Assembly (NCBI GenBank): GCA_019321725.1
Contig: CM033115.1
Span: forward strand, 17,370,673-17,434,672
Length of the DNA: 64,000 nucleotides
Source of the DNA: Paulownia fortunei
Taxonomy: Eukaryota > Streptophyta > Magnoliopsida > Lamiales > Paulowniaceae
Reading direction: 5' to 3'
The position numbers and the translations under genes were made by a program. Of the stretch, positions 1 to 12,825 are shown piece by piece (position 1 is the first letter of the stretch; the number at the start of each line of letters is the position of its first letter). Below the pieces are notes generated by a model. That model was not told the DNA's origin. It saw only the letters and a program-made list of their open reading frames with translations, and ran no database searches.

Positions 1-317
1 CTATTTACTTCTATGTGCAACAGTGTAACTTGTTAAGCTATCATTTTGCACAGTCGTGAGTTCACAATAAATTGACTCTTTAAAACCCACAGCATCCACA
101 GAAATTGAGAATCTTCAATTATATGACATAATATTTCTCAACTTGCTCGTTGTCAGCAATTCCATCCTATGTACAAATATAACTGCAAGCAACCATTTGA
201 ATCTAGCCCTATATAAAGAATTGTTTCTAAAACTGTCATATAAAAGGCTTATGGAGAAACACTGACATTCAAAGGACGAAACTGAAGGCAAAACAATGAC
301 AACAGAATCAAGATTAC

Positions 318-2261
318 CTTTTTTATCCCACTCAATATGACATCTTGCACAATGTATCATATCAAACGAAAGAGATGGATATGGCAACTGCTTTGAAGTA
401 AATGAACCAATCATTGCAGGCAGACCTCTTTCTAGAGTTAGTTGAACTTGACTGCCTGATGCCTCATAGTTTGCTAGACACATGGTCAATAGTTGGTTTG
501 AAGATAGATGTGCACCAAAACTACCATAACCACATTCAATGTCCAGGATGGTACGAACCTGAAAATGAACACAAAAGTCGCAGTTACAGTCTAGAACCAG
601 AGTAGTGGTGTCTAGAATACTACAAAAATCAAAAATTTTGAGATTAGTAGATACAACATTATGAAGCTGTCAAAATAAATGAATTTTAGTGGGAGACAAA
701 TGATATATTGTCTGAAAAGAATATGTTGAGTCATCACTTCAACAAAGGGTGTAGTACTTAAAAGATAATCGGGCTAACTGTAGCGGATCAAAGTAAATTC
801 AGACAGACACACAGCAAAACTAATTACCAGAAACTAAAAAAGGCACTCTCTATAAGCTATATTTGAACTTTAACATTTTCTGTTGGGAGGAAAATGTTTA
901 GCTTTATACTACACGAAACAAACTACCAAAATCATTTGCAAGACTAGTAACAAGTAGAGCAAATAAAATCAGTGCATTTATCTAACTACAAAATTTGTCT
1001 AGATTAATGCTACTTACTGATCATATGACTCTTTTCATTCGCAAAAACCTGCACATATACAGAAAGTTTGCAAGAACGAGACTTGGAATGTAATGCAAGC
1101 ACCAAATGAATTATATTTTGGCACTCCTCAAACCAACAGCATAGAGTTATATCATCCAGGAGTTAGAACCACTAAAATTTTAGCATGCATTAGTTGCATG
1201 ATTCACATGTTGCAGGAGATGACCATAGTGTTGGAGATTAACTCGAATAAGTGCAATTCAGAAATACAACAGGTATAAAGAGATATGCATAGCTAAATAA
1301 CACAGAAGTTAAATGATACAAAGACAATATAGTAATTTCCACTTACTCCAGCTTGTGTAAAGTAGGACACATTTCTTAACCCAATAATTTCTGCAATTTG
1401 ATGCGAGTAGTCTTCAACATCAAACGTAGAGGATACTGAACGGAAGGAAATCTGGTCTTCGTCCAACATCATCATTCTGTAGTCACAAGACATGGAGAAA
1501 AAATATAAATACCAGCACCAAATTTCTGTTTGACTGGTAAAACACAGTTGTTCCACTCACCTCTTGGTCAAACTTCCGGAAGATAGCACCTCCTGTGCTG
1601 TAATATTAACATTTGCAAACCAGATGACATCTCTTCCAGTAGGCCATCGAAGGGGAATTCTATAATTGACAGGAGGAAGAACCAAGCAATTCTGTTTTGA
1701 ACCGTGTCCGCAATGGCGGCCATACTCTTCACCATCAGAAAATCCCAGAGCAAGATTTTCTGAAACATTGAAGCATGGAACATAGTTTTCTGACTCCTGC
1801 GAACAGTACTCCAATTCTCTCAACCTTGAAGAACCAAGAGAGAGCTCCCCAATTTCATACAGGTCCGAGACCAGTTGCTCTTGAAGCCGCCTATATCCAC
1901 GGAATATTTGTCCTCTCGACGTAGACGTTATGGAAAGTGTCCACCAGAAGGAACCAGTAAGAGCAAGAATTACAATCAGAACTAAACTAAATTTGAGCAA
2001 AGAGAGTGTCACTTTATGCCGACTCCTCAGAGGCCCAGGGCTAAAGGGATCAGAGATGAAACCATTCTCACTCAAACTATGTTTTGAAGATAGATTATCT
2101 GCGTAAAGATACCGAAAAGGAAATTTGATAGACAAATGCGTATGATCCACATCTTCCTTCTCTGTCTTTTCTTTCATCTGAGAGTCTTCCCAGAAATCAT
2201 GACTGTTACCCGAAAAACGCCCACCACCACCCGATACACCTCGATGAAGAGGCCTCGACAT
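318..2261 (-). CDS. QUA2: QUASIMODO2-like pectin methyltransferase (5' part, partial)
   Basis: The predicted product is a Golgi type II membrane protein of the plant DUF248 putative methyltransferase family, closest to QUA2/TSD2, which is needed for homogalacturonan synthesis and cell adhesion. Three coding exons are visible on the minus strand: 1561-2261, 1347-1476 and 318-558, all with GT/AG borders and compatible phases (701 + 130 + 241 bp). I chose the ATG at 2261 (MSRPLHRGVSG) because family alignment starts there; the 12 upstream residues are probably 5'UTR. A basic cytoplasmic tail is followed by a membrane segment at about residues 84-111, then the family-typical CFNVSENLALG, PLRWPTG and QISFRS stretches and the SAM-binding motif I at residues 282-289. 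That motif reads LDIECGYG, whereas the family has LDIGCGYG. The exon ends at DKK plus a donor at 317; the rest of the gene (about 350 residues) lies left of the window. Family assignment is firm; orthology with QUA2 is inferred from memory of the family. Confidence 0.9.
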
Positions 2262-3190
2262 TTTACAACCTAAACAACCCCACAAAGGAATAATCATAAT
2301 TCATAAAAGAGCAGGAGAACCAAAATGGACTAACCAGAGAACACAAACACAATAATCAACAAAGCCCCTCATTAAAAAACAGCCAAACTGAGATAAAAAA
2401 AGGCAACTCAGTGCCTTGGATTAGATCAGCCTCAAAATCTCATAATAGATCCCCTAACCAAACTAACAATCTTACATGCTATGACTTTGAAAAACAATTA
2501 TATTAATCCAAAATAGAGAGCTTTTACAGTGTACATGTGACTTGAACTAAAAGCAGAAAGAGGAAACACAAAATCCAATTAGGAAACCAATATTGAATAA
2601 TACATAAAGTAGATACATTTCTAACAAAACTAAATTTCCAGTTCACGAGTACTAGTGATGAGTTCTTGCCTTAACCACCGCGAAATAACAGATAAGCAAG
2701 CTGAACTGAACCTGAAATTCACTTTACTTCAATCACTCCAGAAAATAAAAATACAACCAGAAATGAATACCCACGAAAAACCCATTTGGATCAACAGCAT
2801 TAAAAAATCTCTCGACCAATGAATTAAAAAAAAAAAAAACACAAAACAAACAGCGAAAGCAGTTGTAGAAAGCAACGAATTTTCATTTGCAGAGTGTACC
2901 TTAAAAGATGCAAAATTCACCGAACAAAACAAACAAACAAAAAAAGAATCCCTCAATTTCAGCCTATTCTGCTGCGGTTTTTCATGAATTTCTCACGACC
3001 CCAAGATTTGTCCTTTTCTCAGCTCCCAATACGATTCTTTGATTACACACACACACACACACAAGAAAACACACACTTCCTCTCAATTTCCTTCTCAGCA
3101 GCTCCTCTCTTACGCGGCTTTGGGCTCTGTTTCAGAGAATACGAGTGAGAAAAAACAGCTAGAGAGAGACAGAGAGAGTGAGTGAGAGAG
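2262..3190 (-). other. 5' untranslated leader and leader intron of the QUA2-like gene
   Basis: The stretch upstream of the chosen ATG has no coding signal. A canonical donor (AAG|GTACAC, exon end at 2900) and an acceptor (TTTAG|GTTGT, exon start at 2269) predict a 5'UTR intron at 2270-2899, so the leader would be joined a few bases before the ATG. The first leader exon contains a CT-rich tract on the minus strand (about 3150-3195), common in plant leaders. Inference from splice-site consensus only. Confidence 0.5.
3044..3062. repeat. (CA)n microsatellite in the QUA2-like leader
   Basis: A run of CA dinucleotides lies within the predicted first leader exon. Confidence 0.8.
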
Positions 3191-3207
3191 AAGAGGATAT
3201 AGCGGTG

Positions 3208-3226
3208 TATTATATATATATATATA
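3208..3226 (-). promoter_or_regulatory. TATA-rich core promoter candidate of the QUA2-like gene
   Basis: An uninterrupted (TA)n tract lies directly upstream of the CT-rich leader. It could act as the TATA element or be a plain microsatellite; position favours a promoter role. Confidence 0.35.
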
Positions 3227-3249
3227 GACACATCTACATACACACAGTA

Positions 3250-6200
3250 AGTGTGACTATGTCTAATGTGGATCCAATCTCAGCAGAGGTCGCTCGTGAA
3301 ACACTGTTTTTTCATCTCTCGTTTGGCCTTAATTTGTTACTGAATAATTTAATTAATTTAGTAAAACTATACCATTAATTTATCTGATTAATGTACTATA
3401 GTTTATGAGATAAAATAATACTATGGTATTATTTAATTAACTATATTATTGTGCATTAAATACACACCCCAAGTAGGCCAGCTTCAAACTAGAGTTCAAT
3501 CCCTACTGTAATTCTTCTTTTTCTTTTAAGTAGCACATAATTAATTGTCACAGTTAATTAGAGAGAGAAAATTGGAAAGTCTCTCTCTATATATATATAC
3601 ACATTTTATTTTTCTTCCATTCACTTTGGATTTATTTGTATTTATCAAATTTTGTACCTAAGTTGCTCATCGCAATATAACAGTTTTTTTCTTTTCAAAT
3701 GCAAATTTATGAACAAGTGCAAACATTGTTTCTTGATAGACACCTGCCCCACTATTATTCTGATTAAGAAAATTATATTAGAGTCGGACTTGTATTGAAT
3801 TGATCGTATTATGTGTAAACTCTAATTTATTAATCATGTCAGTAATTTATGATATACGTTAAATACATATAATATAATTTTTTATTAATTTATACACTGA
3901 CATTAAGATATTATAAATTTATAAGATATACAATAAATATCAAATAAAAGACATCATAGTTATGAGTCTACGATTAATTTAGAGATATTCAAATATTGAT
4001 TGAGTGTTAATGATATCGAATCATTAATTTTAAATGAGAGTTTTTTTTTTGTTTGAAAAAAAAAATTACTTTAAAAGGAAATGTCTTGGTTTTTGAGACA
4101 TCACAAAAATAAAATATGAGTAATAAATTTAGATCAAAGTGATGAGAATTTTACTATTATTCAAAATACTACTGCATAATAGATGACTTAATTTAATGTA
4201 ACCAAGTTATAAAAAAATTGTCTTGGGACAAATTCACTAATGCTAATCTCCAAGTCACAATCTCTTATACTGAAAAATATAGTGATTAAAAAACATTATG
4301 TTTTTAAAAAAATTTAAATTTATTATGTAACCCTCAATTTATTGGTCCCGACATAATCAAGAAAGAAGAGAAAGAAAGAAAGACTCGTTACATTATCTTT
4401 AATATAATAATTACCTTTTTAATTTGGGAGAGGTGGCTGACTGGACCAATTGAAAATGGCCATTTGGAGGAGGAGAATGAACTGAACTTTCATTAATGAA
4501 TCTCGCATAGGGTGACCAAGTTTCGCCGGAATTGCCGCCAACGGATGATAACCACCATAATATAAAGTCATGTGAGGTAGGTGCGCGCCGGTAAAATAAT
4601 AGTAATAAAAGAAAAATTGATTTTACAAAGAAGTAATTACTGTTTTGGTTGCCCGACAACATTCCGCAGGGCTCATCAATTTTACTCTTTATTAACTACA
4701 ATAAAAAGAAGAAGAATAATTAAAGGGAGACAACGTAGAAGAATACGATGAGTAGTAATTATAGTGGAAGAACCTGAAGACAGTAATACTAGGATATACG
4801 GTGAGCCCCGCTGCGCACTAATTCCATGTTACGTCGAATGGGCAAAGTATTTTACCACCACCATCTTTGATTCAAGATCTTCGAAGAATTGGAGCAATAT
4901 ATTTGGCTCATTTGAGAATTATACTCGTATATAGTAGAAAAAGAAAAAGGTCTAACTTATGTTCTGGTTTGGTCCTACCATCACCAACAATAATCTTGAA
5001 TTTGTTTTGTGATTGATTCAATATTGATACATGGATGTTAATGTGGTTTTTTATTGTATATTCTATTATATTGTATCGATTAGTCATCACGTGTATAATT
5101 TATCATAACAAAATTAAAAAAAAAATTAATTATATGAATTTGATGTAGTCTTTATGCGTGATCATATTTTTCTTAAATAAATAATTGCCCTCATTATGAA
5201 TTTACTTACGGTTTAAATAACAATTCACTTTTATGATATAAAAAGTCACTCAAATTATGTGAATAGCAATTTCGAATACTTTCCTTCAAAATCGAAAAGA
5301 TAAATTTTCGAAAATTCAATGAATACAAGAGATAAAATGTTGGAATAAATTTCTGACTTTGACCTTGTTTATTTATGAAAATTTTTACACCCTTAACTCA
5401 GATTCCATATATTATCTTACTAATTTTGAGAGAGAACGGTCTTATCATCTGATTTCTCTTCTGGATAAATACGCTGACAAAATCTATACACATTTGGATC
5501 GGACTTTTGTTTCAATTACCCTCCCAATTAACCTACTTCTAGTGCGACAGGTGATCGCATAAAAACGAATTTCACTAAAAAGATTCGAACCCACGATATT
5601 CATATTTTTTCTTCATATTTTACTGTTGGGTCACGCCGGTGAGGACAATTTTACACCTTTTCTTGAATCGTTGCAATGCTGATCAATGGTTATTTTCAAA
5701 CATTCAATGTTCCGAAGCAAATTGATAACTATTTCGAATTGGTGCGCAACTATTTACAAAATATTTGCATGTGCAACTTTCACTCTTGTCAGGAAAATTT
5801 GTGTTATTTCAATTAATTCCAAAAGAAATTAATATCAAAAATAAATAAACAAATTATTATTTATTTAATTTTTTGGATACACATGCCAATTGCACTTATA
5901 TTAAATAAAAATATATGAATTTCATCTCTTCAATTTTTTCTACCAAGTTCTATTTGAAACTTATTGAGTCATATCTCTTTATAAAAATTATTAAACTTTT
6001 TTATTTTATCTTTCATTTTATTTATGTGGAACAAGGGATAATTATTTTTTCCATATTACAAGCTAATTTCAACAAAATATTACGTGGATAGGGTTCAATT
6101 TCATGTGTGAGATCCCTTAAGAACGATGGTGTATCTCACCATGAAAAACAAATGTTTGGCAAATTTAGATGCCTTAAATTGAATATATTGAAAAAATTCC

Positions 6201-7480
6201 ATTTAATTAGATTTTAATTAGAATATTTGACAATGTAAATCTTCAAATTTCCAGCTGGCAAGAATGAATGCAAGTCCCTTTCAAATTTCCACTATAGGGA
6301 TGGATGGTTAAAGCCTTGCAGAACCACTGCGTAATTGGAAAAACACTTTAATAGGCTAAAAGTTTGGTACGCCGCGTGAGGGAATAAAACAAGATATGTA
6401 ACTATTTTATAAATACATTTTCTATCTTTTATTTTAATCTAATTTATTGTATTTTGCATTATACGTTGTAAATACACATCATTATAAAATATTTATTGGA
6501 ATATATATTTAAAATTAATTATATATATTTATCGTGTATCTATAAAAAGTAATATTAGATACGTCAAATTAGAACATAAAATCTAAAGTGATATATGAGC
6601 CGTTCATGCTTAACTTCTAAACTTGATGATGTACACTGCTAAATTGATTGCACGATGGATTTTCGAGTTTAGTAAATTATGCTTTTGTTGATGGGTTTTC
6701 GTGTTTTCAGGGAGTTGATTAATTATTTATAAATAGTTTAAAAGTTGATTGTTATTTTTTGGTTAATTTGTGGATATTCTTAATGTAATAATATATATAA
6801 TCGTTCTATTAAAAAAAAGTATAAATGACATTCCAAATTAAATTTACATAATGTACTACTATATGCACATTTTTTTTAATAAAAAAATAGGTATGAAGAA
6901 GGATTGATTTTTTCTCTCACGATGAAATATTATATCCAATAAATCCATTGGCATTTGAATATAGCCCTACTACACGTATTTTTTTTAATAAATTTGCCAC
7001 TTGTTAAAAATCATTAACGTTGCTCGAATCCATAACCCTTTAATTGAAATATGGGTTATTTACCAATTAAGCCACCTTAAAGGAAACTAAAGGCTTTTCT
7101 ATAACCTTAAAATGATGTAAAATGCACTATTTCAGTTGGAATTATCACCGTATAATTTTATTAGTCGATTTTTTTAATTAATTAGTTATTACAGGAAAAG
7201 AGGTCGTAACTCATAACCTGGGATTGACTTTTTACTTAGGATATTATACTAGCAATTTGCTTGCACAGTAATTAGTGCACTTTATTTTTTATTTTTTATT
7301 TTTGAAAACCTTTTTTCAAGTGACAGCAAACTAAAGGAATTTACTCGATAATTTAAAAAAATTAAAAAAAAAATCAGGGAAAAAGACAAAGACCACATTA
7401 ATTAATTAGTACTAATTATTGTGATAACACTCATTAAGAAACTGTATTAATTAAAGTTATATAATAACAATAGGAGTCAC
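3250..7480. other. AT-rich intergenic stretch, no gene seen
   Basis: No ORF here resembles a known protein. The 83-codon minus-strand ORF at 4411-4662 lies in a locally less AT-rich patch but shows no domain. Around 6405-6560 the sequence resembles, in reverse orientation, the core of the MITE-like element at 17,231-17,381. Otherwise only poly-A/T runs and low-complexity AT sequence are seen. Confidence 0.6.
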
Positions 7481-7744
7481 ATGCAGGCTTTTTGTTTTTG
7501 TAGGTGGGTGGGGGCCCACGGTGGCCCCCGAGATTTTGCGTGTGTCGGTGGCGAAGACAGGTCGATTGACGTGTCGGTTGTGTGTGAACGGCTCAATGGA
7601 CAATGCGTGTGGACTGCTGCATTGGATCACACCGAAAAAATTCTTACCTATGGTGAAAATGATGTCTCTTTAGTGATGATTTTTAGGATCCGTGACAATG
7701 CCATGTCAGCGATGGGATTTTTTATATATGTTAATATAATCTAA
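7481..7744 (+). other. Unassigned 87-codon ORF in a GC-rich island
   Basis: This ORF stands out because its first 150 bp are much more GC-rich than the surrounding DNA and contain GGGCCCAC, the consensus for class I TCP sites in plants. The peptide (MQAFCFCRWVGAHG...) shows no domain, signal peptide or membrane segment that I recognise, and no splice structure links it to a neighbour. It may be a remnant of a gene or transposon, or a regulatory island. I do not assign a function. Confidence 0.15.
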
Positions 7745-10700
7745 CTTTTTATTATTTAATATTTTTTTATCTTTGTAAATATATATAAATCTTATTTTGT
7801 GTGTTCTCTGTGTTTCATTAATTGTACTCGAGTAATAACGAAATAAACCATTTTTTTCCTTTCTATTCAAATTTTATATTGGAACAATAGCTCGATTTGT
7901 TACCTAAAATCTCCAAGCAATGAAAATTAGAGAATTCAAAACTATGCTAGTAGTAATGAGAAATCAAATAATCAAAAGTAAAATTAGCACGAAATATTAT
8001 TTTCGAGTCTTGACTTAAACGTACAATATTACAACATCACATTGTGTGTATAATTGATGTATTGTGAATAATAATACCCCAACAACACATTTTATCTAGA
8101 TAAAAAAGTGAATAATAGTAAGTACACGTTAAATTTTTATTTAAGAGTTCAATCACCTATAAATAGTGCAAAGTAAAAATTTGGCACGTATATTTATTAT
8201 CACCTTAGAAAAAACAAGAAGCATTGATCGAAACATTTCAAGAAAGAATTATATACATTATTTACCACAATTCGTAATAAAAAAAAATTATCGCACAAAT
8301 CATTAGGATATTCAAATTGCAAACGACTACATATTTACTCAATTTTTAATTAAAAAAAAAAGGTTGCTTTGTAGTACTTTAGTTGCAATAAATATAAATT
8401 GTAAGGAAATACTTAGTTAGACATGTTATATAATAACATAAATACATAATTTTTAGGTCAACTTGCTTTCACCTCTACCAATATATGTTAATGGACATAA
8501 TATATTTGAGCTCCACAAGTCAAAACGGTGATCAATCTCTAAGGGTATCTTTAGCGACTTTGTTTTTGACTCAAATGGGCAAACATTTAATTTCAAAGGG
8601 GTATAAAATAAAATAATGGAGATGGACCTCGGTATGGCATTTTTTCTTGGGTTAGTCAAAGATCAAATCAATTCACGTGACCTTCTAATGTGCTGCATGT
8701 TCCTTGTGCATCAACCCTTTGACCCCAAAATTTTACCCCCGACAGTAAAAGGTAAAACCAATCCCACTAATACTTTGACTTCATTAAAGTGTCACAAGGT
8801 TAGGTCTCATATAGATACGAATCTCGTATCTATTTTTATTTTTGTTTGACTATGGTGTAGTATGAAATTTTCCACAAAATAATATATGAAGATTTTTTAA
8901 TTAATTTTTTTTTAAGAAAAATCAACTTTACAAGTGTGTAAAGGTAGTCACTAAATGCTGCTTTAATGAAAAGTAGGAGACTAAGCCCACTCTTTGCATG
9001 ATTAAAGGTTCCAATTAATCTTTCTTCTGATGGTTCTTAACTTTTTTGTTTTTTTTTTCAAAAATAAAAAATAAAATAAAATGATTACACATTTAGCCAA
9101 TATGGGATTCTTTTAGCACTAAGACAGCTTGTTCGAATTGTGTTATACCATAACTCTATATTGGTAATATATCTATAATCGCGTCCGTGTCCGAATTTGG
9201 GATATATGACAACCTATTGGCTTTTAATTTTTTTTTTTAAGAAGAAAGAAAAAAGACATAATGAGATGACAAAATCTGTTTCATGAATGTCAATTGTCAA
9301 AAGGGACATGCTCATGAAAAGTTCCTTTCAAAACGCGCTTTCACAACCATTATTTGCATCATCGTCGCTTGGAATATGATGCATTCTTTAGTTGAATTTT
9401 TTTTTATAATTCTTTGTCCGTGGAATAATTGGTTAAAAGGGTCACAAGTTGGGCATTTGGATGCTCAAGTATTATCCTGATTTTTTGTTCTAATTTTTCT
9501 ATAGTTTTGTTATTAGGAAAATTTCAAATTATAGTATTTATCAATTATAAAAATATTTTTTGAAAACAACGTAAGGTATTCATATCTTATTAATAAAATT
9601 AATCAAGTTGGTTGGTCAATAAATATTAATTAGATATTTAATTACGGAAAAAGGGAATAAAATTTCAGAAAAGGAATTTCACTTCTAATTATAATATTGA
9701 TATTCACTCGGCATACACTTTAAATTCTAATTCTAGATTATGACGCAACATCCTCTCATTCTAGTACTTCATATTTCATACTCTATTTCTTTTTTATGAA
9801 CTATCATTTTAATACTTCTAGTTGGATGAACAGATCGCTCTTCCCTGCACGAAAAATTATTTTGCCTACTAAAATTTAATGGTTCGTGAAAAATCAGGTT
9901 TGAAATAATATGTAATTAGGACAACACTTCTTATTAAAAAAAAAGATAAATTACAAAAATTATCTTTGAAATTTGAACTATTTATAAAAAAAATTATTTA
10001 AATTTATAAATTATAAATACCTTCTTGATATTTATTTTCATTTAACAAATCGCACCTAATGAGAAAGATATTTATAAAGTAAAGATAAAATTTAAGGAAG
10101 TATTTATAATTTTAAAATATAATTAATTTTTTTTATAATTTAGATAAATTTCAAAAATATTTTTTATAATTTACCTTAAAATATAAGAAGGGTTAAGGGC
10201 GTCTAACAACCCCTTTTTTATACAAGAAGAAAAAAGAATGTCTAAGTTGTGCTAAAACATAGACGATTGAACACGACACTGGAATAGATGATTTAGAGCC
10301 AAGAGGGCCGACCTGATTTTGACTCACATCAAGACAAGCTATTATATGACATGTTTTTCGCCCACACTATGTTCATGCCTAATAATTTGATAATTCAAGC
10401 ACCATTATAATACAAATTGATCAATTTTCCTTGTCTATTCCAATTAACATGAATATGATGTTTCGACTTGGACACAACGTTATTGTCCTCAAATTCATTT
10501 TCAAAACACTTATGGGATCTAACTTACCCGATCACAAATTTTTGGAGTTAAGTTAGTACTTTTTATCTAGATTTTCTAAACGTCTCATGTAAAACTTTAA
10601 TGTGATTATTTATTACATTTAATAATTTATTAATGGATATTATGATGTACTAATTTACTTAATTATTCACTTAAGAAAACAAATAAAAGAATTCCTACCG

Positions 10701-10891
10701 ATTTGGAAATACAATTAAAGGGTTTGAATTCAAGTCCTAATTTCAAACGTGATTTTGATATTTTTTTTTAAATTGATATTGACACTCTAAAATAAATACT
10801 ACTATGCTACATAATATATTATTTATTACTTTAGAAAAATTATGAAGAGTGAAGTGCATGTCCTAATTTTTTTTATTGTAAATATCAATTT

Positions 10892-10895
<4 letters not shown>
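7745..10895. other. AT-rich intergenic stretch, no gene seen
   Basis: Both strands contain only short ORFs without recognisable domains. The sequence is dominated by poly-A/T runs and degenerate AT repeats. Confidence 0.6.

Positions 10896-10898
<3 letters not shown>

Positions 10899-10935
<37 letters not shown>
10899..10935. repeat. (AT)n microsatellite
   Basis: About 18 consecutive AT dinucleotides. Confidence 0.9.
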
Positions 10936-10938
<3 letters not shown>

Positions 10939-12469
10939 ATGATGATTGGGGCACCTTGGACGAGTGTGGCAACTTAAGGCCCACCCCATCTATAAGCACC
11001 GCAGGCCCCCCAAAATGCATGTGATATGTTTAAATGACAGCACCTTTAGTTTGTTGAATCCCAATGATGGGGGCAGTTCCCTATGCCTCTCCCTATGCTT
11101 GTTTTTGTAACACTCATTCATGTTGCATGTGCCAATTGCCATTTTCACCATCAATCTACATTCTCTCTTCCAATATTACAATCCCATTTTATCGCACTCA
11201 AAATCTTTTATTGTATTTTTATATTATATTTTGTATTGTATATATATTAAATATATTTTAAATATATATTTGAAATTATATATATATATATGATGTGCAT
11301 GTATAATATATAATATACAATGCAACGCAAACAGCACAAGGATCCATGTATTTTTACGCAAGTCAAGACCCGACTCGACAGCCCCACCGTGTATTCCAAG
11401 ATTGTATGTGATTTGTGATCTCGTGATTGACCTTCATTATTACTGAGTCATAAGATAATTATTTTTTTTTAAATTTTTATTATTACTTGTTCTCACCAAC
11501 CTCATTCACTTACAATTAATTTAAGTATCAAAAGGTGATTAGAAATCACCCAACAAATCTAACATGCCTTTTATTGCAAGTCAACTCACAATCACTTAGT
11601 CGAGACTTCTAAATCAAGGGCTACTCGACCTCAACCTTATGAGGTACCTTATTTCTCAAATCAAAAATTCTACTCTCATTTTATTTTTTAGTACGTTTCA
11701 ATGAATATTTTTTAAGTTGAAAAAGTGTGAAAAATCATATAAAAATGATTGATCCTAAAATTATCGAATCTTCATATAATATCATGATTGTCAATATATC
11801 GATTTTGAATCAAGATTTTTTATTAACTCTGTGAACTTTTTCAAAAAACCACATATATACAACGAGCTACAAATGCAAATTCCCCCATTTGGGCACTGTG
11901 CACATCTTTTGCTCATTCATTACTATGCAATTGACTTTGATTTGAACAGGAATATCTCGATTTTAATGAGTTGGATTAAATTTATGGACTTCGTGTGCTT
12001 CCCTCGAATCGTGCTCCCTAAGATTTATTAGGGTGTGTAATACTCGAGCCTTGCGTTACTCATCTGACTAGTATAGTTCATTCATTTTATGCCACATATG
12101 TATCATTTACATTTGAATTGATATTTCATAATACATTATATTTTATACGGCATTTTAATAATTAAACTTTTAAAATTGTCGTCGATATTAGTTTCCAGAT
12201 TCTTTAACCTAATTGGTTAAGTTGGTACGAAAATATGAAAATTTAGGTGACAATTATCAGATAATATTATGATACACGTAAATAAAATGTGGCATCGTTG
12301 TATTTATCGGTGTAGGATAAATATACAAATAAATTAAATAGGGATAAAATAGTGATAGTAATAATAATAAAAAAAAAATAAGGACATTATCATATTAATT
12401 AAGAGGGTATAAATTCTTACTAGAAACAAATTTGGAGGTTTATAAATAAATATCAAAATATTATGTATT
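10936..12469. other. Intergenic stretch with a weak MITE-like relative
   Basis: No gene is recognisable. The stretch 11,205-11,335 has inward-facing AT-rich ends (TTTTGTATTGTATA and TATAATATACAATGCA) resembling the element at 17,231-17,381. The patch 10,940-11,130 is less AT-rich but has no coding or hairpin signal that I could confirm. Confidence 0.45.
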
Positions 12470-12800
12470 AATTATATATATAATATATAATATATATACA
12501 TATATATAATATATATGTATAGATGTACGAAATATATATATATATATAAGTATATATGTGTAGTATAATATATATATACACACACACATATGTATACACG
12601 CATTATGTTAAGGGTAAACATATGTACAATATATTGTGTAGTATATATATATACAAATATGTATACACTGTTATGGTAAGGATAAACACATATATAATAT
12701 ATGGTATAGTATAACATATATATATATACATATATGTATACGTGTAGTGTGTAGTGTGTAGTTATGTTAAAGATAAGTATACATATAATATATTATATTA
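12470..12800. repeat. AT-rich tandem minisatellite with about three 70-90-bp units
   Basis: Beyond simple TA repeats, three longer units start at about 12,558, 12,635 and 12,703 with GTGTAGTATA-like or GGTATAGTATA-like sequence. Each continues through a TATGTATAC core to a TTATG(T/G)TAAGG-like block followed by AAACA/AAGTATACATAT. Unit lengths differ because the internal TA/CA tracts vary. Confidence 0.6.
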
Positions 12801-12825
12801 TATTTTCTTAGTAGTTAAGTTATTA

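Noticed and set aside
5570..5620. GATTCGAACCC, resembling a tRNA B-box or SINE piece
   Set aside because: No A-box, no cloverleaf and no SINE tail could be drawn around it.
11060..11110. TTCCCTATGCCTC(T)CCC resembling miR482/2118-type sequence
   Set aside because: No complementary arm was found within about 150 bases on either side, so there is no precursor hairpin; chance similarity.
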